64,000 nucleotides of DNA from Bos javanicus (Eukaryota > Chordata > Mammalia > Artiodactyla > Bovidae): the NCBI RefSeq assembly GCF_032452875.1, contig NC_083877.1:48719724-48783723 (forward strand), written 5' to 3'. Below, one piece after another: positions 55,831-64,000 of this stretch; within the stretch, counting starts at the first letter, position 1, and every line of letters begins with the position of its first letter. Made by a program: the position numbers and the translations under genes. Under the pieces are notes generated by a model. It was not told the DNA's origin. It worked only from the letters and a program-made list of their open reading frames with translations, and ran no database searches.

Positions 55831-57096
55831 CTCTCCAGGGTTAGCTGCTATCTCTGACCAAGACAAGGAGGAGAGCCTTGCTTCACAGGCCATATGTACT
55901 CCGTCCTCCTAGGGCCGAGTCTGATTCAGCTGGGTGTGAAGCACTGTCACAGCAGAGACTCGGTCACGCTTCATCACTTGAGGGTGGCAGATTGAACCCA
56001 GCTCTAAACTTTTGCCTTTCCAAAGGGAGATTATAACTCCATTCCCATCAGGAAATAAGGGGCATGGCTTGAGATGCGTGAGAGGAACGGATTACACCTA
56101 AAGAAATTTAACTCTGGGGAGATTACGTTCTCAGCCTTGCCTTTAGCTGAGAAACCAGCCAAGAGTGAACAGTCTAATAACAACTCTGGCTGGCTGTGCA
56201 GTAGAAGGGCTCCTGCCTAGAAGCTGGAGCTGCCCTGTTACCAACTTTTCTGAATCTTTCTTAGCTCATTCTTATGGGTCTCTCACTCAGGCAGGAAAAT
56301 CCCCTGGGGGAGAAAGGGTGATGGCACCCAGCAATTTCCAAGGAGTGTCCACACTAGACTCAGAGGACTTTCAAATACACTTTGGCCAAGAAAGGCCACT
56401 TTTCCTTAAGACAGAAAATGAATGCCACTGCTTGGCTTGCTCTTTGATGCGTGTGAGGGCTGCACCTTGACAAATAGAAAGCGGCTTTTGGGAGATGATA
56501 GATTTATATTCCAAAGTACTGCCTAACTTGTAACCATAGTAACAAACAAAGCTATTACATAAAATGGCTTCACCATGTGAAAGCAATAATTATATTAACC
56601 AGATGGGAGGAAAAAGGAGAAGGAAGTCTGATCAATGTGGAAGGCACCAGTAAATTGGATTGAAAATGCATGACATTTTCCTAAATTACATCTCTTTGGG
56701 GGAGGGGGCAGGAGCCCAAGAATGAGGAGCCATGATCAAGTTGGGAGCAGGCCCCACCAGGTGGCAGCATGCAGAAGTTGTTGAAGCAACTCCTCTGTTG
56801 ATGGTTTTTGGGCTCCGGAAGCCAGCTTAATACTTTTGCAAGGCTTGATTTTAAAGCACCAACCCCTCCCATCACCAGTTCCGTGGGGAATTTCCCTGTC
56901 AACGCTAACAATGTGGAAATGGCCCAAATTAGACTTTGTTAAAGAGCATGTTGGTTGAGAAATATGCTAGTTGCAGTAAGCAATGTGAGCTAAATAGAAT
57001 ATCAGCATGATCTGATGAGGCCTAGAGTCTGTGATATAGATCAGGGCTCCCCATGGACTTAGCTCCTGAGTTTCTACCCAGATCACTCCCTCTAAA
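55831..57096. other. unique sequence, nothing recognised
   Basis: About 1.27 kb without a recognised repeat. Frames at 56165-56586 overlap on both strands. No gene signal. Confidence 0.45.
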
Positions 57097-57255
57097 TGCC
57101 TGGTGCTCAAACGAAGCTGTGTATTAGAATCATTCAGGACACTTAAAAAGGACTGGTACCTGGGTCCCACCCTCACCCTTTCTCATTTCATTGTATGTGG
57201 TATATCCTGGGCATTGGGATTTTTAAAAATCCTCCAACTGATTTAAATGAGGTTT
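57097..57255 (+). mobile_element. MER5A-like hAT-Charlie fragment
   Basis: GTGCTCAAACGAAGCTGTGT, TTAGAATCATTCAGGACACT, CTGGTACCTGGGTCCCACCC and GATTTTTAAAAATCCTCCAA follow MER5A order. Confidence 0.65.
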
Positions 57256-57387
57256 GTAAGAGTCACATGGATAGGAAGCTATTTATTAAGATGGAGGTGA
57301 TGCTAACTAGTCACATTTGGCAACTTTGGGAGCAAAAGAAGTCAGACACTTTCTCATGAACTGCTTCCACTTTAGCCAAGTGGGTGA

Positions 57388-57908
57388 TTCAGTTCAGTTC
57401 AGTCGCTCAGTCGTGTCCGACTCTTTGCAACCCCATGAACCGCAGCACGCCAGGCCTCCCTATCCATCACCAACTCTCAGAGTTCACCCAAACCCATGTC
57501 CATCGAGTCAGTGATGCCATCCAACCATCTCATCCTCTGTTGTCCCCTTCTCCTGCCCTCAATCTTTTCCAGCATCAGGGTCTTTTCCAATGAGTCAGCT
57601 CTTCGCATCAGGTGGCCAAAGTATTGGAGTTTCAGCTTCAACATCAGTCCTTCCAATGGACACCCAGAACTGATCTCCTTTAGGATGGACTGGTTGGATC
57701 TCCTTGCAGTTCAAGGGACCTTCAAGATTCTTGTCCAACACTACAGTTCAAAAGCATCAATTCTTTGGTGCTCAGCTTTCTTCACAGTCCAACTCTCACA
57801 TCCATACATGACCACTCGAAAAACCATAGCCTTGACTAGATGGACCTTTGTTGGCAAAGTAATGTCTCTGCTTTTTAATATGCTGTCTAAGTTGGTCATA
57901 ACTTTCTT
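57388..57908 (-). mobile_element. BovB LINE 3' end
   Basis: Inverted tail TTCAGTTCAGTTCAGTCGCT, then the C-terminal region to GTTGGTCATAACTTTCTTT. Similarity ends before the RT active site. The long plus-strand frame here (57496-57936) is antisense and not a gene. Confidence 0.94.
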
Positions 57909-58429
57909 TCGGCCTCTGTTTAATTGTTCTTGCTAGAAAACACCAGTTAAAGAGCACAGAAAGTGTCATCCCAATGTATCAGACTGCACGTTTGTTGTAG
58001 ACTGTCAAGGACCCTCCCCTTGTTTGCCAGAAATCTCACTGAAGATGCCTCCTGTAAAATCCCTGGCCAGTCAAAGCTATTCCTTTACAGGAGTGGGAAG
58101 ATTACACAACATAGGTGCATCTCAGGGAATCTAAATATCTAGCTAGATCTTGTGTAACTGGACCCAGTCCGTCACACAACACGTACAGGACAGCCCTGGG
58201 AAAATATGTGAAATAGGCAAAACTGCCTTTTCTTCCCTGGCCCCTCCCTTCCCTATCGCTTCCCCTCCCCTAGGACCCCACCCAAGGGATTTTGAACCTT
58301 CTCTCCTTTCACTCAGTTTTCGATGTGACCTTTTGGTGAATGAAATAATGGATTAATCAGAGAAAGAAACTCCCCCACCCCTTCATGTGTAGAGCCCTGG
58401 TTGTGTGGTAGACGGCACACTTAGAGCTC
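57909..58429. other. unique sequence, nothing recognised
   Basis: Nothing is recognised. A TTCCCTCCCC-type C-rich run lies near 58236-58275. Confidence 0.45.
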
Positions 58430-58600
58430 TATCTCATTCAGTGTTCACACAGGTGTATAGAAGCCAGTATTAGCTCCATTTTATAAAAGAAGAAACCACG
58501 GCTTAAAGAGGTTAAATACCTTGGACTTGGTCCCATAGCTAGCAAGTGTTGGAATGGGACTTCAATCCACCTCTGTGTGAGCTGGAATGTTTAATCCTAC
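58430..58600 (-). mobile_element. MIR
   Basis: CTCCATTTTATAAAAGAAGA, AACCACGGCTTAAAGAGGTT, CATAGCTAGCAAGTGTTGGA give the antisense MIR centre. Confidence 0.75.
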
Positions 58601-58652
58601 CTTAAGCTGCTTCCTTCTCTGCTTCTCAGAGCTCGAGCTTTCTTCTTGCTTC

Positions 58653-59173
58653 TCTGTCCAATAGGGAGCCACTAGCCATGTGTGGCTATTTAAATTTAAA
58701 TCTAGTTGAGATTATGTAAATTGTATATTAGTTAAAATTATATAAATTATAAAAAATTAAAATGTCAGCTCCCAGACTTGTGGACACAGTTGGGGAAGGA
58801 GAAGGTGTGGCAAATTAAGAGAATACCATTGAAACATATACTTTAACTTTTGTAGAACAGATAGCCAGTGGGGATTTGCTGTGTAACACAGGAAGCTCAA
58901 ACCAGGGACTCTGTGATAACCTAGAGGAGTGGGTTGGGGTGGGAGATGGGAAGGAGGTTCAAGAGGGAGGAGACATATGTATATCTGTGGCTGATTCATA
59001 TTGATCTATGGAAGAAAACAACACACTATTGTAAAGCAATTATCCTCCAATTAAAAATAAATAAAATGTCAGTTCCTGAATCACACTAACCATACTTCAC
59101 GTACTTAGTATGTATGTTCAGATAGATAAATAGATGGAGATAACCAGTGACTACTATATTGAGCAGTGCAGAA
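58653..59173. mobile_element. hAT-like DNA transposon remnant split by an L1
   Basis: Left part CTGTCCAATAGGGAGCCACT and GCCATGTGTGGCTATTTAAA. After the L1 (58773-59062) it continues with TTCCTGAATCACACTAACCA and ends AGTGACTACTATATTGAGCA followed by GTGCAG. The two ends are inverted-repeat-like. Same family as 39314-39475. Confidence 0.65.
58773..59062 (+). mobile_element. L1 3' end with target-site duplication
   Basis: Sense 3' UTR: ACTTGTGGACACAGTTGGGG, GTAACACAGGAAGCTCAAAC, GTGGCTGATTCATATTGATC, GTAAAGCAATTATCCTCCAA and an AAAAATAAATAA tail. A 14-bp duplication with one mismatch (AAAATGTCAGCTCC at 58759, AAAATGTCAGTTCC at 59063) bounds it. At 290 bp it is strongly 5'-truncated. Confidence 0.93.
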
Positions 59174-59209
59174 AGCAGAGTATTTGTGTCACCATAGAAA
59201 ATTCTACAA

Positions 59210-59360
59210 TGCTTAGGAATTACCTGCCAAGTCTTTTCAATTGACAGAAGAGGAACTAAGGGCCAGGGAGTAAAAGTGACTTGCCTCAGCCCTCCCTTGA
59301 CTCACCCCTGCTCCTACCAGTGGTCAAGCAGGGGCTAGAACCTAGCTGCCTGATGCTCAC
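59210..59360 (-). mobile_element. MIR
   Basis: TTGACAGAAGAGGAACTAAG, AAAGTGACTTGCCTCAGCCC and AAGCAGGGGCTAGAACCTAG are the antisense MIR order. Confidence 0.6.
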
Positions 59361-59730
59361 CCCTCGCAGTCTTCACACCAGACTAAACATGCTGCTCAAA
59401 ACCAGTCTTGAACGTTGAACAGAGGGAGTCAGGACAACCTGGGAGGCTGTGCACTGGCCGTATTGGGTGGCCAGGGCAACCATCGGGAGGAGATTTCGCA
59501 CGCTGCCTTTCGAAAGTGGAGAAGGAACTCCTGAAGCCCCCAGTGTTGTTGCTGCTAAGATTGAATCACAAGGGTCTGTGTAATAGCCAGGAAACATCTC
59601 TGCACTCCGTGATCCATCAGTGAATCCAGCGCTGCCTAAGCACTTCCTCCAGGGCCAGTGCTGGGTAGGTGTGTGTCTTCCCTCGGATGTCTGGGCTATA
59701 GTCAGACAACTCTCTGTCAAGTGTCAATGC
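59361..59730. other. unique sequence, nothing recognised
   Basis: Frame 59373-59720 (-) has no domain and is opposed by a plus-strand frame. No gene signal. Confidence 0.45.
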
Positions 59731-59850
59731 TGGGACTTCACTGGAGATCCAGTGGTTAAGACTCCAAACTTCCAGTGCCGGGGACACAGGTTCAATCCCT
59801 GCTTGAGGAACTAAGATCCTATATGCTGCATGGCAAAAAATAAATAAAAG
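59731..59850 (+). mobile_element. CHR-2-type tRNA SINE
   Basis: GGGACTTCACTGGAGATCCA, GTGGTTAAGACTCCAAACTT, B-box relic GGTTCAATCCC, GAACTAAGATCCTATATGCT, tail AAAAAATAAATAAAAG. Confidence 0.9.
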
Positions 59851-60054
59851 ATCATCATAGATCACTCATATTTTTTTAAAAATGAATAAGAATCTAAGAC
59901 GAAAAGAAGAGTATTAATGCTTGTGGTCTGCGATGCAGCTCAGGAAACATGTGGTAGTGCTTCTCATGGTCTGAACTGAGGAGGACAGGCTCCAGTTATG
60001 AGTAGGACATGTCCCTGTCCTGTGGAATTCCAGATTTAGAGGAACTTTAGGGCC

Positions 60055-60190
60055 TGGATACATAGTGAACTGGAGAGAGCCTCAGCTTTAGAGTTAACAA
60101 ATCTGTGTGCAAATTCTAACATGGCCACTTTCTAGTGGATGACCTTGGGTAGGATGAAAGTCTCTTTGATCTTTACCTCCTCAAGGATAT
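60055..60190 (+). mobile_element. MIR
   Basis: GAGCCTCAGCTTTAGAGTTA, AACATGGCCACTTTCTAGTG, GATGACCTTGGGTAGGATGA. Confidence 0.65.
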
Positions 60191-61454
60191 AGTCATGATG
60201 GCCATAACCAGGTGGTAGTTTCTATTATTAGAACTGACATGAGAAGTGGGGTCTGTGGCCAGATACCTGTCTCAAAGTAGATGCCAAAGAAGCCTTAGTT
60301 CCCTTCCCTCCCCTTCATTCCTGCTTCCTTCTCGCTATCCCACTAGCCCCCAGAATCCTCTGACATTTCTTCATTCAAAAGGTGGATACTCACTTTAGGA
60401 TGTCTGAGATTTTGAGTCTTCACTGCATTATTTTTCTAAATGGTGGTACTCCCAGGCCTTGGTTTGCATGGATTTGCTAATTTCTCATTTGTTAACATAT
60501 TTGTGGACTGCTTCCTAGACAAGTGAGATGGTCAGTGGAAAATTCATTCCATCACACTTACGTTTTTAGAGCACAGAGGAGCAAAATATACACGTTTTGT
60601 GGGGAAAGAGGCCAGCCAGACTATAAAATATTCATTCATATCTCCAGTATCTACTAAGTGCTTTCTGTGTTCTGGATACTGTGCTAAGCATGGCGGGGAA
60701 GGGGGGCGGGTGGGTGTGATAACTGGACATGAGAGACAAAATGAAAATCGTGAAGGCAATTTCATAAGACACAGAGGGAAAGTACACCTTTATATTGTTT
60801 GTTGTGGATCTAACTCTGACTGCAGATGTTTGTAAGGAGGAGTATTTGCCTTATTCTTCCAAATCTGGGAAGACTGTAAATGTCTTCTCTTTCACTAGGA
60901 GTCTGCACACCATGACTTTCCCAATGGACAAGTACTTCTGGAAAGCTTCTTTCCCAGAGCCTGCAGCCCTTTTTCTTGGAATCTAACACTACCCTTTATG
61001 TTTGATGCTTCTTGAGTCCAAAACAATTTCTTAATTCACAAAATTATCATACAAGGTTCCCTGGTCACGTAAAGTCTGGCAGATTAGCACAGCTGCCTGA
61101 AGAAGGAAATAATTACTTGGCATGTGAGCCTCTGTTTGTTTTCATGATTCTCTCCTCATCAGTTGAGTGCAGAGCATCTTTGGAGTGTCTTTTATGTACC
61201 AGATATAGTGTTAGACACCAGGGTTGAAAAGGACATGGTCCTCTTTCTGTAAGATTCACCGTGTGGAAGGATGACAGACACCAAACAGAAACACTTGATC
61301 CATCAGCCTCAGTTCCACAGGAAGGGGTGATACTGGGGAAAGGAGTGGTCAGTTGCCAGGGCTTGCAGAACAGTGAGATGGAAGGACAGGCAAGAGGAAG
61401 AAAGAAGATTCTCAAAAGAGAGAATAGCATGTATAAAGGCTGTATATACCTTTT
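60191..61454. other. mostly unique sequence with old repeat-like patches
   Basis: About 60640-60760 and 61160-61300 (GTATCTACTAAGTGCTTTCT; TCTTTTATGTACCAGATATA) are L2-style or similar ancient text, unassigned. No gene signal. Confidence 0.4.
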
Positions 61455-61825
61455 GTTCAGTTCAGTTCAGTTGCTCAATCGTGTCCTCCCTGTCCATCAC
61501 CAACTCCCGGAGTTCATTCAAACTCAACGTCCAGCAAGTTGGTGATGCCATCCAGCCATCTCATCCTCTGTTGTCCCCTTCTCCTCCTGCCCCCTATCCC
61601 TCCCAGCATCAGAGTCTTTTCCAATGAGTCAACTCTTCACGTGAGGTGGCCAAAGTACTGGAGTTTCAGCTTTAGCATCATTCCTTCCAAAGAACACCCA
61701 GGACTGATCTCCTTTAGAATGGACTGGTTGGATCTCCTTGTAGTCCAAGGGACTCTCAAGAGTCTTCTCCAATGCAACAGTTCAAAAGCATCAATTCTTC
61801 GGTGCTCAGCTCTCTTAAATAGACT
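61455..61825 (-). mobile_element. BovB LINE 3' end with internal deletion
   Basis: Inverted tail TTCAGTTCAGTTCAGTTGCT then ATCGTGTCCTCCCTGTCCAT. Compared with other copies about 41 bp between GTGTCC and TCCCTG are missing, with a short TCC at the junction. It continues to GGTGCTCAGCTCTCTT. Confidence 0.92.
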
Positions 61826-62612
61826 CCCACTCCACAACTGTAACTTTGAACCTAAACAATCAATCTAAAGGGTTTAAGTAGGTTCTATACTTAACCAAAC
61901 ATTTACTCACACTCATTCTTTACCCATGTCTGCTGCTAACCAATGGCAGCAAAACAGAGCAGTATCTTCGTTCTAGCATTTGCCTTAAAACAGGGCTACC
62001 TTTCTGTCTTGCACCTGACTCACAGTGAAACAGAAAGACCTGGAATGAGGTAGGTCATTGATTCGGTCTCCTGAGAAAAAGGACAGTGTGACCTGTCACG
62101 TGGTGGGCAGGAGGGGGTGGTGTGTAGTTGGGCTGGCAGTCTCTAAGAAGTGTAGAAACCACAAGAGGACCTGGCAACCAGAAGGGAATGCCATGGTGGC
62201 GGCCGGTTTCCCCCATGCCTTTCCAGGAAGGGTGGGTGTAGGAAGCTGGGGTGGAGGGGCTGGTCACGTGCTTGTTCTCCTGCTTCTGGAAACCAGAGAT
62301 GTGACCAAGAGCTCCCTGTAACTCTCCAAGGAGTGGGTGTGGAGACTGTGGAAGTGATGGTGGGCCAGGGATATCTCCTTGAGTCTGAGTACTGAGTGGC
62401 TGGTCTCTGAGCTCACCTCAAATCCCAAAACACAGAAACCACAAAAACAGGGCAGATTTTTTAAAGCCTTGATGCAGTGCTCCAGTGAAACCTAAGTGAA
62501 GCAGTTGTTTGCAAGAATAAATCCTTGAGTTCACAGGACAAAAGGAAATACTCTTTGTTATGGGGAAGAAGTAGACATTTTCAAAGCATGATTTCTTCAA
62601 ACTTGTTTCTAA
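61826..62612. other. unique sequence, nothing recognised
   Basis: Frames at 62055-62321 overlap on both strands. The GGTGGCGGCCGG spot at 62194-62205 retains CpGs. No gene signal. Confidence 0.45.
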
Positions 62613-63018
62613 AACTAGATTCTGGTGTTGGTTATACTACTTGATAAATTTACTAAAAATCATTGAACTGGACACTTGCAGTATGTGGAATTTATGGTAT
62701 GTAGCGGAGAAGGTGATGGCACCCCACTCCAGTACTCTTGCCTGGAAAATCCCATGGATGGAGGAGCCTGGTAGGCTGCAGTCCATGGGGTCGCTAAGAG
62801 TCAGACACGACTGAGCGACTTCACTTTCACTTTTCACTTACATGCATTGGAGAAGGAAATGGCAACCCACTCCAGTGTTGTTGCCTGGAGAATCCCAGGG
62901 ACGGGGAGCCTGGTGGGCTGCCGTCTGTGGGGTCGCACAGAGTCAGACACGACTGAAGCGACTTAGCAGCAGCAGCAGTTTTATCTCAGTAAAGCTGCTT
63001 AATTTTTTTTTTTTTTAA
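62613..63018 (+). mobile_element. L1M 3' end split by a Bov-A2
   Basis: Left: ACTTGATAAATTTACTAAAA, TCATTGAACTGGACACTTGC, GGAATTTATGGTATGTAG. Right, after the SINE: TTTTATCTCAGTAAAGCTGC and a T/A tail. Together they give the standard terminal L1M sequence in sense orientation. Confidence 0.82.
62705..62978 (+). mobile_element. Bov-A2 dimeric SINE inside L1M
   Basis: Starts GGAGAAGGTGATGGCACCCC, first monomer ends GAGTCAGACACGACTGAGCG, second starts GGAGAAGGAAATGGCAACCC and ends CACGACTGAAGCGACTTAGC with (AGC)n. Very close to the copy at 25808-26072, so a comparatively young insertion. No clear duplication. Confidence 0.94.
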
Positions 63019-63789
63019 ATCTAACAAATTTTAACAAACAACCTGTTAATAGATCCTACAACCAGTTCTCTAGTGCCTAGAACATTCAATAGGCATTGCA
63101 GTCAGTGGACTGTCTTCAGTGTTCCTAGGACCCTTATTCTGCCCCATTCCCACCCCTGTGACCTCTCCCCACATCAGTTGACTGAGACCCTCTTCTTGGG
63201 TCTCTGCCCCTCTTGTTTCCATGCCCCCACTCCTGCCCCTGCCAAATTGCTAAGTATTTTACTTATTCATTAGTGAATGAGTCCATTGCCCTGAATTGAT
63301 TCTTTAATATATTTGTACTTTATGCCTGTCTCTCATTGTAGAATGATTATTTTTAGATCCCCATTTGAGGGATTTAAAGCCTTAGGGGAAGGGCTAGAAG
63401 AGAGTTGAAGAAGAGGTTGTTTCTCATAAGAACCTGGAAATTACACCAGGAAGGCAGCCTTGTGTTTTGTCTACAAGTAAAATCAACCGACCAAGTGTGA
63501 TGAAAGATTGGGTTGGTCCGATGTTCTTGAACTTGGCCAGGTAAGTGGCCTTGGGAGCAGAGGGTATGCTGCAGGACTGGTCCAGCCATTTCATCCATCC
63601 ATCAGTGAAGCAGAAACAGCCAGGTGCTGCCAGAGCTAGCTGTAGTCATACAAGGGTGATTTATGTTGGTGGAGAGGGGCTTGGACTGCTAAACAGTGAC
63701 ATGACTAACAGGATGGGGATGCCTTTAATTAGCTATTATGGTGTCACACTTTTTAACCTTTAAAAGCATCGCCTGTGTACCAAGATGGA
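63019..63789. other. mostly unique sequence, possible L2 remnant
   Basis: About 63060-63330 has L2-like phrasing (AGTGCCTAGAACATTCAATA; CATTAGTGAATGAGTCC) but the order is unconvincing. No gene signal. Confidence 0.35.
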
Positions 63790-64000
63790 AGTGTCGTGAT
63801 TTCCTGCACAGAAAATTGGTTGTGGAACTAGCCAATCTAGGTTTGTCCCGCCTTTGTTGTTCTCTAGTTGTGTGACTTAGATGGGCCACCTAACCCCTCT
63901 GAGTCTAAGTACGCTTATCTCTAAAATGTGGCTGTACCCCCCAATACACAGGGCTGTTTTGAGGCAGGTGGTAGTCACCTGTTTACAGATATCACAAGGA
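63790..64000 (+). mobile_element. MIR, running to the window edge
   Basis: TTCTCTAGTTGTGTGACTTA, GGCCACCTAACCCCTCTGAG, CGCTTATCTCTAAAATGTGG are sense MIR. The 3' half is worn. Confidence 0.75.

Noticed and set aside
63505..63525. GATTGGGTTGGTCCGATG resembling a mariner terminus
   Set aside because: Only about 9 bases match the TTGGGTTGG end and no partner inverted repeat is found within range.
1..64000. Endogenous retrovirus or LTR pair
   Set aside because: No paired long terminal repeats, primer-binding site or retroviral gag/pol/env text was seen. All RT sequence is of the BovB type.

Overview
The window is ruminant nuclear DNA, most likely from a bovid. The diagnostic signals are many BovB (RTE-type) LINE copies, tRNA-Glu/BovB composite SINEs (Bov-tA and the dimeric Bov-A2), cetartiodactyl CHR-type tRNA SINEs, L1 fragments with the cetartiodactyl 3' UTR, and a mariner with its 80-bp terminal-repeat derivatives. 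Older mammalian layers (MIR, L2, MER5A-like hAT) lie beneath these. Family names come from recognising the consensus text by eye; no search was run.

I find no intact protein-coding gene, no tRNA, rRNA or snRNA gene, no CRISPR array, and no bacterial or viral operon. Nearly every open frame longer than about 120 codons is either relic retrotransposon coding sequence, its antisense, or a chance frame. Two short stretches have exon-like signals and are flagged as weak candidates: a minus-strand terminal exon near the left edge (about 120-401) and a 90-bp plus-strand exon (32453-32542). The window therefore looks intergenic or intronic.

Layout. 1-9700: mostly unique sequence with CHR and Bov-tA SINEs, MIR and L2 pieces, and an 80-bp mariner MITE inside a MIR. 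9.7-20 kb: a BovB with a readable reverse-transcriptase frame, five SINEs, two short plus-strand BovB tails, and L1 3' UTR pieces. 22-27 kb: the densest block, with a 2.7-kb BovB (endonuclease plus RT) inside an antisense L1, followed by more antisense L1 carrying two SINEs with clean target-site duplications. 28.5-30.4 kb: BovB tail and an almost full-length dead mariner. 30.4-48 kb: mainly unique sequence with scattered SINEs, MER5A-like pieces and two BovB tails. 48.2-51.4 kb: one BovB inserted into an older BovB in the same orientation. 51.4-64 kb: antisense L1M, BovB tails, an L1 3' end inserted into a hAT-like element, and a Bov-A2 inserted into an L1 3' end.

How the parts relate. The autonomous source is BovB, which encodes an endonuclease and RT. 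Bov-tA and Bov-A2 share the BovB 3' tail and are known to depend on it. The nested insertions give a relative order: MIR/L2/hAT first, then mariner and L1, then BovB and the Bov SINEs. All coding copies seen here are broken. Several unique stretches have AT-rich homeodomain-like words or retained CpGs and could be conserved noncoding elements, but this cannot be tested from one sequence.
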